A stretch of 64,000 nucleotides of DNA from contig DYFR01000016.1 in NCBI GenBank assembly GCA_020725115.1, positions 21,471 through 85,470 on the forward strand, in the 5' to 3' direction. The notes below the pieces were generated by a model. It was not told where the DNA came from and made no database searches. It saw nothing but the letters and a program-made list of their open reading frames with translations. The DNA comes from Thiohalomonas denitrificans (lineage in GTDB: Bacteria > Pseudomonadota > Gammaproteobacteria > Thiohalomonadales > Thiohalomonadaceae). The position numbers were made by a program, and so were the translations under genes. Shown one piece after another: positions 1 through 10,220 of this stretch; position 1 is the first letter of the stretch; each line of letters begins with the position of its first letter.

Positions 1-1809
<1,809 letters not shown>

Positions 1810-1836
1810 TCCGCAGCGCGGCCGTCACCACAACCA

Positions 1837-1865
1837 CCGCCGGGGCGCACGCCCCGGCGGTTTTT
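1837..1865 (+). terminator. Intrinsic terminator of katG
   Basis: Perfect 10-bp GC stem (CCGCCGGGGC / GCCCCGGCGG) with a 4-base loop, followed by TTTTT, 27 bp after the katG stop. Confidence 0.9.
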
Positions 1866-1909
1866 AGCCACAGACTGACCTCCAAATCCATGGTTCGCTT
1901 ATGGATGCC

Positions 1910-1963
1910 TTGCATTTATAAACGGAAAAGCGAATATTATACGTATTAGCGTATGATATACGC
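1910..1963 (+). promoter_or_regulatory. Candidate hipBA promoter and palindromic operator
   Basis: An AT-rich patch in otherwise GC-rich sequence. It holds TTGCAT, a 19-bp spacer (slightly long) and TATTAT. These are followed by two palindromes: ATACGTAT (1939-1946) and the perfect 15-bp inverted repeat GCGTATGATATACGC (1949-1963). HipB-type antitoxins autorepress from such operators. The second palindrome overlaps the ATG at 1953, which argues for translation starting downstream at 1983. Confidence 0.45.
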
Positions 1964-1982
1964 AAAGCCGGATAGAGATGCC

Positions 1983-2399
1983 ATGAACGACCCCAAGCAC
2001 CTCGGCACACAGATCGCCGAGCACCGAAAACGCAAGAATCTGACCCAGGCCAGTATCGGGCGCCAAGGCACCATTTCGGCCATTGAGAAGGGCGGTAACG
2101 TGAACCTGTATACCTGGCTCGACACGCTCGATGCCATCGGCCTGGAGGTTCAACTGGTTCCGCGCACAACGGCCAAGCCCAGTGCGGTCGCGTCGCAAGA
2201 GGCGGCCTACACATCGAATTCCAGCCGTCAAACTCTGCAGCCTCGTCGCTCCGGACTGAAACTGAAGAAGGCCGTAACGGCGACGGCAGTGCCAACCCAC
2301 GTATCACTTCAGGTGCTCGAGGGAAAAATTAAGCGTGCCCGCAAAAACAGCAGCGAGGAACCTTCGCGCCTCCTGGCGGCGCGTCAGATAAAGGATTAG
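1983..2399 (+). CDS. hipB: HipB-like antitoxin, XRE-type helix-turn-helix
   Basis: DNA-binding antitoxin expected to bind HipA and repress the hipBA promoter. I choose the ATG at 1983 (MNDPKHLGTQ) because the upstream ATG at 1953 lies inside the palindromic operator; this gives 138 residues. The HTH spans about residues 8-55 (IAEHRKRKNLTQ...GTISAIEKG). The segment between LTQA and GTISAIEKG is SIGRQ, about five residues shorter than in a typical XRE fold, where a full second helix and turn are expected. The C-terminal half is a basic, low-complexity extension (LKLKKAV, KIKRARKN) of unknown role. hipA begins 4 bp after the stop, so the two are co-transcribed. GC content is lower than in the flanking genes, consistent with mobility of TA modules. 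Confidence 0.8.
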   Translation: MNDPKHLGTQIAEHRKRKNLTQASIGRQGTISAIEKGGNVNLYTWLDTLDAIGLEVQLVPRTTAKPSAVASQEAAYTSNSSRQTLQPRRSGLKLKKAVTATAVPTHVSLQVLEGKIKRARKNSSEEPSRLLAARQIKD

Positions 2400-2403
2400 G
2401 CCG

Positions 2404-3714
2404 ATGTCGACCATGCAAGGACTGCGAATCCGCCTGAATGACACTGTGGTCGGCTATCTTGCCCACCAGTCGACTGGCGCCAACATATTCGTGTTCGCCG
2501 ACGAATACATTGCAGCCGGCCCAACCCGTCCCGTGCTCGGACAGATGTTCATCGACCCGAATGGGGATGAAGGGCGAACCATCGAAATGTTGCAGGAGGC
2601 CTACGTCAACCGCCAGATAGTTCCTCCTTTCTTCTCGAATCTGTTGCCGGAAGGAGTCCTGCGCGAACACGCCGCCAGGGAACTCAAGCTCAGCGAGGAC
2701 AATGAATTCGAAATCCTGGGGGCCTTCGGCAGCAAGCTACCCGGTGCCGTGGTAGCTGAACCTGTGATACTGGATGACATTCCCGATCGGCTGCGGAGTA
2801 ACCACAAGGGCAGGGAATTCATGCCGGGAGAGGCACCGGTTCCGTTTTCGCTCGGCGGTTCACAACTCAAGTTCTCCATGTTCCGCAGCAACGGGATGTT
2901 CACCCTCGATACAGGGGCGGCAGAGGCAGAATACATCGTGAAACCTCCGCATCCGCTGCACGCACACGTACCCGTCAATGAGTACGTGTCGATGCGGCTC
3001 GCCGCCGCCGCCGGTTTGAACGTTCCAGAGGTACTCCTGTTGCCCCTGAGCGCGGTGGATACCTCGCAAATCCCCCACCTCGGTTTCCCGAGGGAGGAAG
3101 GGTATGCATACGCCATTCGTCGCTTCGACCGGACATCGGACGGACGGCGGATCCATATTGAAGACTTCGCCCAAGTGTTCGGCGTTTATGCATCAGAGGA
3201 GTATTCCGCAACCAACTACGACACCATGATGCGGGCCATCTACGCCTTGCCCCACGGCAAGGATGACTTGATGGAATTCGTGGGCCGCCTGCTGGTCAAT
3301 GCGCTTCTGGCGAACGGCGATGCCCACTTGAAGAACCATTCGCTGATCTACTCCGATGGCATGACTCCCCGCCTGGCGCCGCTTTACGATGTGGTCAGCA
3401 CGCAACCTTACATCCGCCCGGACATGAACGAATCGGCAGCCTTGAACCTTGGCAAAACGAAGGACTTTGCGGACTACGACGCGGACAGGTTCGACTATGC
3501 GGCACGCCGCGGCGGCATTGATCGCGCCCTGGTCCGCTCCGCGGTGGCGCAGACCCTCGATCGCGCCATGTCCACCTGGCCGACACTGTTTCGCGAACTG
3601 GAGGTACCAACCTTCATGTGGGCGCGGCTGCAATCGCATTGGCGGCGACTGCGTCCCACCCTGGCGGCAGTAGGAAACGTAATCGGCAATGCGAAACAAC
3701 GAACGGAGTCCTGA
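2404..3714 (+). CDS. hipA: HipA serine/threonine kinase toxin
   Basis: Full-length HipA (436 residues). In the family, HipA is a kinase that phosphorylates glutamyl-tRNA synthetase or related targets and causes growth arrest until neutralised by HipB. The N-terminal subdomain runs to about residue 110 ([13 protein letters not shown] ... FFSNLLPEG). A regulatory/P-loop-like stretch with a serine follows ([11 protein letters not shown], about 147-157), then the kinase core with [13 protein letters not shown], the catalytic loop [11 protein letters not shown] (about 302-312) and the metal-binding YDVVS (about 327-331). All key kinase residues appear present, so it is probably active. It sits directly behind hipB. 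The substrate cannot be told from sequence alone. Confidence 0.92.
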   Translation: MSTMQGLRIRLNDTVVGYLAHQSTGANIFVFADEYIAAGPTRPVLGQMFIDPNGDEGRTIEMLQEAYVNRQIVPPFFSNLLPEGVLREHAARELKLSEDNEFEILGAFGSKLPGAVVAEPVILDDIPDRLRSNHKGREFMPGEAPVPFSLGGSQLKFSMFRSNGMFTLDTGAAEAEYIVKPPHPLHAHVPVNEYVSMRLAAAAGLNVPEVLLLPLSAVDTSQIPHLGFPREEGYAYAIRRFDRTSDGRRIHIEDFAQVFGVYASEEYSATNYDTMMRAIYALPHGKDDLMEFVGRLLVNALLANGDAHLKNHSLIYSDGMTPRLAPLYDVVSTQPYIRPDMNESAALNLGKTKDFADYDADRFDYAARRGGIDRALVRSAVAQTLDRAMSTWPTLFRELEVPTFMWARLQSHWRRLRPTLAAVGNVIGNAKQRTES

Positions 3715-3856
3715 CCATTCGGTAGATGAGTCCACCACTCGGCTTGCCCAGGCCCCTGCCCCCTCCTACAATGCGGACTCGCCATTCCCGAGGACGGCCA
3801 GCTTGCCTCTGTTAGAGCACCAGGTGCCAGTCCCACAATCGACAGCAGAGACCGCC

Positions 3857-5140
3857 ATGAAACACTCGCACGAACTCTTCACTGCCGCCCAGAAACACAT
3901 CCCCGGCGGCGTCAACTCCCCGGTGCGCGCCTTCAAGGGCGTGGGCGGCGAGCCGATCTTCTTCAAGCGTGGTGCAGGCGCCTATCTGTGGTCGGAGAGC
4001 GACAAGCAATACATCGACTACGTCGCCTCCTGGGGCCCGGCCATCGTCGGCCATGCCCATCCCAAGGTGATCAAGGCGGTACAGGACGCGGCAGTGAACG
4101 GCCTGTCCTTCGGTGCGCCGACGGTGACCGAAACCGTGATGGCCGATCGCCTGTGCGAGCTGGTGCCGTCCATGGACATGGTGCGCATGGTCTCCAGCGG
4201 CACCGAGGCGACCATGAGCGCCATCCGCCTGGCGCGCGGTTACACCAATCGCGACAAGATCGTGAAGTTCGAGGGCTGCTACCACGGCCACTCCGACTCC
4301 CTGCTGGTGAAGGCCGGCTCCGGCATGCTCACCCTGGGCGTGCCGAGCAGCCCCGGCGTGCCGGCATCGCTCGCCGAGCACACCATCACCCTGCCCTACA
4401 ACGACGCCGAGGCGGTCAAGGCCGCCTTCAAGACCGACGGCTTCCACATCGCCTGCATCATCGTCGAGCCGGTGGCCGGCAACATGAACTGCATCCCGCC
4501 GGTGCCCGGATTTCTGGAGACCCTGCGTGCGGTGTGCGACGAGTATGGCGCGGTACTGATCTTCGACGAGGTGATGACCGGCTTCCGTGTCTCCCTCGGC
4601 GGCGCCCAAGGCCACTACGGCATCAAGCCCGATCTCACCACCCTCGGCAAGGTCGTCGGCGGCGGCATGCCGGTGGGCGCCTTCGGCGGCAAGCGCGAGA
4701 TCATGGAAAAGATCGCCCCTCTCGGTCCGGTCTATCAGGCCGGCACGCTGTCGGGCAACCCGGTGGCCATGGCCGCCGGCCTCGCCAACCTCGATCTCAT
4801 CAGCCAGCCCGGCTTCTACGAAGACCTGGCCCAGAAGACCGAGTACCTGGTTCACGGCATCATGGCCGAGGCGAAAAAGGCCGGCATCCCCATGAGCGAA
4901 AACCACGTCGGCGGCATGTTCGGCCTGTTCTTCACCGAGGAAGCAAAGATCACCAGCTACGGCCAGGCGGTGCAGAAGTGCAACGTCGACCGTTTCAAGC
5001 TGTTCTTCCACGGCATGCTCACCGAGGGCGTGTACCTGGCGCCGTCCGCCTTCGAGGCGGGCTTCGTGTCGGCGGCGCACACCACAGCCGATCTGGATGC
5101 CACCATCGCGGCGGCAGGCAAGGTGTTGCGATCGTTGTAG
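3857..5140 (+). CDS. hemL: Glutamate-1-semialdehyde 2,1-aminomutase
   Basis: PLP-dependent enzyme that converts glutamate-1-semialdehyde to 5-aminolevulinate in the C5 route to haem and other tetrapyrroles. The track ORF begins at 3689, but homology begins at [26 protein letters not shown], so I place the start at ATG 3857; this gives 427 residues, the usual family length. Visible are the PLP region with the Schiff-base lysine ([18 protein letters not shown]), the substrate-site [15 protein letters not shown] and the aspartate motif [12 protein letters not shown]. It probably forms a single-gene unit: hipA lies 142 bp upstream and a palindromic repeat follows. The long antisense ORF (3812-5080) is a codon-bias shadow. 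Confidence 0.97.
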   Translation: MKHSHELFTAAQKHIPGGVNSPVRAFKGVGGEPIFFKRGAGAYLWSESDKQYIDYVASWGPAIVGHAHPKVIKAVQDAAVNGLSFGAPTVTETVMADRLCELVPSMDMVRMVSSGTEATMSAIRLARGYTNRDKIVKFEGCYHGHSDSLLVKAGSGMLTLGVPSSPGVPASLAEHTITLPYNDAEAVKAAFKTDGFHIACIIVEPVAGNMNCIPPVPGFLETLRAVCDEYGAVLIFDEVMTGFRVSLGGAQGHYGIKPDLTTLGKVVGGGMPVGAFGGKREIMEKIAPLGPVYQAGTLSGNPVAMAAGLANLDLISQPGFYEDLAQKTEYLVHGIMAEAKKAGIPMSENHVGGMFGLFFTEEAKITSYGQAVQKCNVDRFKLFFHGMLTEGVYLAPSAFEAGFVSAAHTTADLDATIAAAGKVLRSL

Positions 5141-5146
5141 CAGACA

Positions 5147-5228
5147 AATCTATCCGCCAATGAACGCAAATGGACGCGAATAAATGCACAACATTTGCGT
5201 TTATTGGCGTTCATTCGCGGACTGATTC
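5147..5228. repeat. Imperfect palindromic intergenic repeat
   Basis: Two inverted arms around the sequence ccgccaatgaacgcaaat and its mirror atttgcgtttattggcgttc, separated by only a few bases; together they would fold into one long stem of about 35 bp. It fills the space between hemL and the metallo-hydrolase gene and overlaps the artefactual 5' extension of the latter ORF. Only one copy of this type occurs in the window. Confidence 0.75.
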
Positions 5229-5238
5229 TTTTGCCCTT

Positions 5239-5871
5239 ATGCGTTATCAAATCATTCCCGTCACGCCGTTCCAGCAGAACTGCTCCCTCGTGTGGGACGA
5301 GCAGAGCATGCAGGGCGCACTCATCGACCCGGGCGGTGACGAGGAGAAACTGCTCGCCGCCGTGCAGCAGGCCGGCGTGACGCTCACCAGGCTGCTGCTC
5401 ACCCACGGCCACCTGGATCACGTCGGTGCGGCGCGTACGCTGGCCGATCGGCTGGGCATTCCGGTGGAGGGGCCGCAGGAAGAAGATGCCTTCTGGCTGG
5501 CGAAGCTGCCGGAGCAGGCAATGATGTTCGGCTTTCCCGACACCCCCGCCTTCCTGCCCGAGCGCTGGCTCAGCGACGGCGACACGGTGCAGATCGGCTC
5601 GCTCACGCTGGACGTCATCCACTGTCCCGGCCACACGCCGGGCCACGTGGTGTTCCATCATGCGCCGTCGCAGACCGCCTTCGTCGGCGACGTGCTGTTC
5701 AAGGGATCCATCGGCCGCACCGATTTTCCGCGCGGCGACCACGACGCCCTGATCCGCTCGATCCGCGAGCGGCTGTTTCCCCTGGGGGACGCGGTGACCT
5801 TCGTGCCCGGCCACGGCCCCATATCCACCTTCGGCCGCGAACGTATCAGCAATCCCTTCGTGACCGACTGA
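5239..5871 (+). CDS. gloC: GloC/YcbL-type metallo-beta-lactamase-fold hydrolase
   Basis: Predicted type II glyoxalase-like thioester hydrolase, acting in the cytosol on S-lactoylglutathione-type substrates. Metal ligands are in canonical places: THGHLDHVG (HxHxDH), CPGHTPGH, FVGDVLF and the C-terminal VPGHGP. Length is 210 residues, typical of the short GloC form that lacks the GloB C-terminal domain. The ORF track extends the frame upstream into a palindromic repeat; the homologous start is MRYQIIPVTPFQQN at 5239. It could be another MBL-fold member, but the QQNC motif near the start and the motif spacing fit GloC best. Confidence 0.88.
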   Translation: MRYQIIPVTPFQQNCSLVWDEQSMQGALIDPGGDEEKLLAAVQQAGVTLTRLLLTHGHLDHVGAARTLADRLGIPVEGPQEEDAFWLAKLPEQAMMFGFPDTPAFLPERWLSDGDTVQIGSLTLDVIHCPGHTPGHVVFHHAPSQTAFVGDVLFKGSIGRTDFPRGDHDALIRSIRERLFPLGDAVTFVPGHGPISTFGRERISNPFVTD

Positions 5872-5942
5872 CAGCCGCCCATACCTGACGTAGAATAGGG
5901 CCTTTCCTCAAGGACGCCGCGGCCCCTGCCACCGACAATGGA

Positions 5943-8129
5943 ATGAACGCCTCCGCCACACCCCGCTATACGCCGCAGCCTGCTACGGTCGATGCCGCCC
6001 TGGTGGACATGTTCCACCGCCGCGCGCCTGTGCCGATCATTGCCCTGAACATCCTGTTTGCCGGCCTGTTGATCCTGCTGTGGCGGGAACATCTCGAACC
6101 GCTGCCGCTGCTGCTGTGGTTCGGCGCCATGACCCTGGTGGCACTGGCCAATATCCTGCGCCACCGCCGCTACGAAACCGCCTTGCGCGACGGCACCGTG
6201 GAACCTGCACACTGGCGGCGCTCCTTCATCCGCGGCACGCTGGCCAACGGCCTGATGTGGGGCGCCGGCGGCATCCTGCTCTATAGCCCCGCCCACCCGC
6301 TGCACAGCGCCGTGATCCTGCTGCTCATCTGCGGTATCGCCGCCGGTGTCGCCGCCTCGCAGGCCTCGATATGGCCGGCGGTGGTGGTGTTTGTATTCAC
6401 CGCCATCCTGCCGCCGGCAGCGGTCATACTCGCCATCGGCGAACCCATCCACATGGTGACCGCCGGCCTGCTGACGTTTTATCTGGCGTACATCCTCACC
6501 GTCGGCGAGATCAATCACCGCACCATGCTCGACGCCATCCGCCTGCAATTCGAAAACAGCCAGCTGCTGCATGATCTGCGGGAGCGGGAGCAGCACTTCC
6601 GCTCCCTGGTGGAAAACGCACCGGACATGCTGATGGCGGTCAGCGCGGGGGGGCAGCTGCTGTTTCACAGTCCTTCCATGGAAAACACGCTCGGCTATGA
6701 CGCCGAACAGCTCGCCGGACGCTCGGTATTCGACCTGATCCACCCGGAGGATCATGCGCTGGTACGCGACAAGATGCGGCAACTGCTGAACGGCAGCAGC
6801 GACAGCGACAGCGCGGAAACCCGCTGGCGCGGCGCCGATGGCGAGTGGCGCCTGCTGCAATGCGTGGCGCGACGCATCGGTGACAGCGAACCGGCGGCGC
6901 TGGTGGTCAACGCCCGCGACATCACCGAACGCCGCGCCATGGAGGATGAGTTGCGCCAGGCCCGGGATGCGGCGGAAAACGCCAGCCGCATCAAGAGCCA
7001 GTTCCTCGCCACCATGAGCCACGAAATCCGCACCCCCATGCACGCCATCCTGGGCATGGCGGAACTGTTGCAGCAAAGCAAGCTGAACGACGCGCAGCAG
7101 GGCTATGTGCGCACCTTCCAGGCCGCCGGCCGCCACCTGCTCAACCTCATCGACGATATTCTCGACTTCTCCCGCATCGAGGCCGGCGGCCTGCAGCTGG
7201 CCGATCGCCCCTTCGATCTGGGGCATCTGCTGGAGGAGGTCAGCGGATTGCTTGGTGCACAGGCACGGGAAAAAGGACTGCAGTTACGCCTTGAGGTCGA
7301 CCCCGCACTGCCGCTGTGGCGCCGGGGTGATGCCCAGCGCCTGCGTCAGGTCATGGTCAACCTGGTGGGAAACGCCATCAAGTTCACCGCGCAGGGCCAC
7401 ATTCTGCTGACCATGACAACAGATGAGAACAACAGCGACATACTGCGTTGCACCGTCAGTGACACCGGAATCGGCATCGCCCCGGATCAGCTTGCCGGCC
7501 TGTTCAGCCCATTCAGCCAGCTCGATGCCGGGCACACACGGCAGCAGAGCGGCACCGGACTCGGCCTGTCCATCTGCCGACGCCTGCTCAAGGCCATGGG
7601 CGGCGGAATCACGGTGGAGAGCGAGCCCGGTCAGGGCAGCCGCTTCAGTTTCACCGCCCACCTGCCGCAGGACAAGACCGTCGACACTGCCGCAAAAATA
7701 TTGCCGGCAACCGACGCCACACTGCCGCCGGCACATCTGCTGGTGGCCGACGACTCTGCCATGAACCGTCTGGTCATCAAGGAATTTCTCAGCGGCACCG
7801 CCTGCCGCATCGTTTTCGCCGAAAACGGCGCAGAGGCAGTGTCGTTGTTCATGCAGCAGGATTTCGACATGGTGCTGATGGACATCCACATGCCGCAACT
7901 GGACGGCTGGGCCGCCACACGGCACATCCGTACCTACGAGACCGACACGGCCCGCGCACCGGTACCCATCGTGGCACTCACCGCCAGCGCAATGGAAGAA
8001 GATCGCCGCACCTCTCTTGCTGCCGGTTGCACCACCTTCGCCGCCAAACCGCTGGATCGACGCCAGTTGCTGGGACTGTTGCACCAATATCTTGCAGCGG
8101 ACTCAACACCCCTCAGCCAGGATATCTAG
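5943..8129 (+). CDS. Membrane hybrid histidine kinase (PAS-HisKA-HATPase-REC)
   Basis: Two-component hybrid sensor of 728 residues. Domain order: an N-terminal membrane region with about five to six hydrophobic segments (residues 30-190), a short coiled linker, a PAS domain (about 218-335; FRSLVENAPDMLM ... HPEDHALV), HisKA with the phospho-acceptor His in MSHEIRTPMH (about 358), HATPase_c with N box NLVGNAIKFT, G1 DTGIGIAPDQ and GTGLGLSICRR, and a C-terminal receiver with acidic pair VADDS, phospho-acceptor MDIHMP (about 646), Thr in ALTAS and Lys in AAKPLD. No Hpt protein, response regulator or obvious target gene is adjacent, so its output is unknown. It appears monocistronic. Confidence 0.93.
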   Translation: MNASATPRYTPQPATVDAALVDMFHRRAPVPIIALNILFAGLLILLWREHLEPLPLLLWFGAMTLVALANILRHRRYETALRDGTVEPAHWRRSFIRGTLANGLMWGAGGILLYSPAHPLHSAVILLLICGIAAGVAASQASIWPAVVVFVFTAILPPAAVILAIGEPIHMVTAGLLTFYLAYILTVGEINHRTMLDAIRLQFENSQLLHDLREREQHFRSLVENAPDMLMAVSAGGQLLFHSPSMENTLGYDAEQLAGRSVFDLIHPEDHALVRDKMRQLLNGSSDSDSAETRWRGADGEWRLLQCVARRIGDSEPAALVVNARDITERRAMEDELRQARDAAENASRIKSQFLATMSHEIRTPMHAILGMAELLQQSKLNDAQQGYVRTFQAAGRHLLNLIDDILDFSRIEAGGLQLADRPFDLGHLLEEVSGLLGAQAREKGLQLRLEVDPALPLWRRGDAQRLRQVMVNLVGNAIKFTAQGHILLTMTTDENNSDILRCTVSDTGIGIAPDQLAGLFSPFSQLDAGHTRQQSGTGLGLSICRRLLKAMGGGITVESEPGQGSRFSFTAHLPQDKTVDTAAKILPATDATLPPAHLLVADDSAMNRLVIKEFLSGTACRIVFAENGAEAVSLFMQQDFDMVLMDIHMPQLDGWAATRHIRTYETDTARAPVPIVALTASAMEEDRRTSLAAGCTTFAAKPLDRRQLLGLLHQYLAADSTPLSQDI

Positions 8130-8261
8130 CCACGCTGTACCACATGCGACAGCGCTGCAGAACTTTGTCATTGAACTTTCACCGTTTCGTAGCACAATAG
8201 CGGCAGTAGACTATATTCATTTACGCCCATCAGGCGACAGCATCAGGTCAGGGAGCACATC

Positions 8262-8594
8262 ATGGCAGAGCAGAAGAAATCGACCACCCCACGCAAGAGT
8301 TCCACCACCGGCAAGGAAGCGAAGCCCAAGGCTGCCGCCAAAGCTGCCGCCACCAGGAAGGTTGCCCCCAAAGCTGCTGCTACCGGGAAGGCCGCACCCA
8401 AAGCGGCGGCGTCCAAGAGCAGCACCCCACGCGCCAGAAAGAACTCCATCAACGAGGAAATGCGCCTGCGCATGGTGCGGGAGGCGGCTTATTACCGCGC
8501 CCTCAACCGTGGCTTTAACGGTGGCGCCGAACAGGAAGACTGGTTTGCCGCGGAGCATGAAATCGATGTGATGCTGGGGAAACTTACTTCGTAA
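8262..8594 (+). CDS. DUF2934 protein with histone H1-like Lys/Ala tail
   Basis: Small protein (110 residues) in two halves. Residues 1-65 are a low-complexity, strongly basic Lys/Ala/Pro tract with repeated units such as KAAPKAAA and KVAPKAAAT, resembling bacterial histone H1-like or AlgP-type tails. Residues 66-110 (NEEMRLRMVREAAYYRAL...DWFAAEHEID) match the DUF2934 pattern (a short helical domain with a W..AE.EI ending). A nucleic-acid-binding role for the tail is inference only. It is followed by a palindrome and a terminator shared with the convergent metY. Confidence 0.8.
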   Translation: MAEQKKSTTPRKSSTTGKEAKPKAAAKAAATRKVAPKAAATGKAAPKAAASKSSTPRARKNSINEEMRLRMVREAAYYRALNRGFNGGAEQEDWFAAEHEIDVMLGKLTS

Positions 8595-8595
8595 G

Positions 8596-8668
8596 AGTTT
8601 CGAATTTCGAGTTGCGAATTTCGGGTTTCGAACCCACCCCCGGAACTCGAAACCCGGAACTCGAAACT
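8596..8668. repeat. Inverted-arm repeat (GTTTCGA type)
   Basis: Arms built from agtttcgaatttcgagtt and cggaactcgaaac form an imperfect inverted repeat of about 73 bp between the DUF2934 gene and the terminator. Architecturally it matches the other short-unit inverted repeats of the window (tandem short words on one arm, their complements on the other), but the word is different. Single copy here. Confidence 0.7.
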
Positions 8669-8672
8669 GAAA

Positions 8673-8701
8673 AACGCCGCGCCCACGCGCGGCGTTTTTT
8701 T
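8673..8701. terminator. Bidirectional terminator between DUF2934 gene and metY
   Basis: Stem AACGCCGCGC / GCGCGGCGTT with loop CCAC, A-rich on the left and a T8 tract on the right. It works for the forward DUF2934 gene and, on the other strand, for metY, whose TAA stop lies at the edge of the T tract. Confidence 0.85.
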
Positions 8702-9977
8702 ATTTGGCGGCGACCAGAGCCTGCGTGATATCGGCAATGATGTCGTCGACGTGCTCGATGCCGATGGACAGGCGCACCATATCTGCCGATACGCCGGCCG
8801 ATTTCAGCTCGGCATCGTTGAGCTGGCGGTGGGTGGTGGTGGCCGGGTGGCAGGCCAGCGACTTGGCATCGCCGATGTTCACCAGGCGCACGATGAGCTG
8901 CAGCGCGTCGATGAACTTCGCCCCCGCCTCGCGCCCGCCGTCGATGCCGAAGGACAGGATGCCGGAGCCGTTGCCGTCGCGCATGTACTTCTGCACCAGC
9001 GGGTAGTCGGGCGAGTCGGGCAGGCCGGGATAGTTGACCCAGCGCACCTGCGTGTGCCCTTTCAGATACTGCGCCACCTTGAGGGCGTTGGCGCCGTGGC
9101 GCTCCATGCGCAGGGCCAGGGTCTCGATGCCCTGCAATATCAGGAAGGCGTTGAACGGCGACAGCGCGGCGCCCATGTTGCGCAGCGGCACCACGCGACA
9201 GCGGCCGATGAAGGCAGCAGCACCGAAGGCTTCCGTATAGACCACGCCGTGATAGGACGGATCCGGCGTATTGAGCATGGGAAAACGCTGCGCGTTGGCC
9301 TTCCAGTCGAACTTGCCGGAATCGACGATGATGCCGGCGATGGAGGTGCCGTGACCGCCCATGTACTTGGTCAGGGCGTGCACCACGATGTCGGCACCGT
9401 GTTCGATGGGACGGCACAGATAGGGCGAGGGCACGGTGTTGTCCACCACCAGGGGCACGCCCCTGGCGTGCGCTGCCTCGGCCAGGCGGCCGAAGTCCAC
9501 CACGTTGGCCGACGGATTACCGATGGATTCGCAGAACACCAGCTTGGTCTTGTCGTCGATGAGCGCGGCCAGGGCGTCGATATCGTCGTGCGCCGCGAAG
9601 CGCACCTGGATGCCCATGCGCGGCAGGGTGTGGGCGAACAGGTTGTAGGTGCCGCCGTACAGGCGCGCCGTGGTGACGATGTTGTCGCCCACTTCGCACA
9701 GCGCCTGCACGGTATAGGTGATCGCCGCCATGCCCGAGGCCACCGCCAGGGCCGCCACACCGCCCTCCATCTCCGCCACGCGCTGTTCCAGCACGGCGTT
9801 GGTGGGATTCATGATGCGGGTGTAGATGTTGCCCGGCACCTTGAGGTCGAACAGGTCGGCGCCGTGCTGAGTGTCGTCGAAGGCGTAGGAGGTGGTCTGG
9901 TAAATGGGCACCGCCACCGCCTTGGTGGTGGGGTCGGGGGCATAGCCGCCATGGATGGCGATGGTTTCCAGTTTCAC
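8700..9977 (-). CDS. metY: O-acetylhomoserine (thiol)-lyase / aminocarboxypropyltransferase
   Basis: PLP-dependent Cys/Met metabolism enzyme that converts O-acetylhomoserine and sulfide (or methanethiol) to homocysteine (or methionine). The track ORF runs to 10934, but the protein starts at a GTG codon at 9977 (KLETIAIHGGYAPD), preceded by GAGGAG; it has 425 residues, the family length. Recognisable are the PLP phosphate site (VASGMAAITYTVQ), VVDNTVPSPYLCRPIEHGADIVVHALTKYMGGHG with the Schiff-base Lys in ALTKYMGG, and the C-terminal VRLSIGIEHVDDIIADI. The promoter region upstream is occupied by a CGCAGAG-type inverted repeat. O-succinylhomoserine-using MetZ is the main alternative; the length and ALTKYMGGHG fit MetY better. 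Confidence 0.93.
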   Translation of the reverse strand: MKLETIAIHGGYAPDPTTKAVAVPIYQTTSYAFDDTQHGADLFDLKVPGNIYTRIMNPTNAVLEQRVAEMEGGVAALAVASGMAAITYTVQALCEVGDNIVTTARLYGGTYNLFAHTLPRMGIQVRFAAHDDIDALAALIDDKTKLVFCESIGNPSANVVDFGRLAEAAHARGVPLVVDNTVPSPYLCRPIEHGADIVVHALTKYMGGHGTSIAGIIVDSGKFDWKANAQRFPMLNTPDPSYHGVVYTEAFGAAAFIGRCRVVPLRNMGAALSPFNAFLILQGIETLALRMERHGANALKVAQYLKGHTQVRWVNYPGLPDSPDYPLVQKYMRDGNGSGILSFGIDGGREAGAKFIDALQLIVRLVNIGDAKSLACHPATTTHRQLNDAELKSAGVSADMVRLSIGIEHVDDIIADITQALVAAK

Positions 9978-10010
9978 GTCGTGACTCCTCGTTATTAGTG
10001 ATAAGAGACA

Positions 10011-10201
10011 ACACGTCGCAGAGACGCAGAGGGCGCAGAGAACGCTCCCCGTATGTAACGGATGTGGTGCAGACTGTCCATATGCCGATGCAACAGCGCC
10101 GTTTATTGGGTGTCGGCGGGCAAATGCCCGTGCAACCACTCCGCCATGAATATGGTCGCCGATAGTGTCTTGACTCTGCGTCTCCGCGTCTCCGCGACAA
10201 A
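10011..10201. repeat. CGCAGAG-family inverted repeat, copy 1
   Basis: Left arm gtcgcagagacgcagagg (10015 onward) and right arm ctctgcgtctccgcgtct (10174 onward) are near-complementary and about 130 bp apart. The element lies between the divergent metY and DedA-type genes, so both promoters must lie inside or beside it. Confidence 0.8.
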
Positions 10202-10220
10202 TAGGTTTTAGAATCAACCC

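Noticed and set aside
1953-2399. Longer HipB start at 1953
   Set aside because: Lies inside the palindromic operator; the 1983 ATG leaves the operator upstream.
3812-5080. 422-residue minus-strand ORF over hemL
   Set aside because: Antisense shadow; HemL motifs in the other strand are unambiguous.
5658-7226. 522-residue minus-strand ORF
   Set aside because: Antisense of the gloC end and the histidine kinase; low-complexity His/Gly/Gln composition.
8751-9998. 415-residue plus-strand ORF over metY
   Set aside because: Antisense shadow of a well-supported PLP enzyme.
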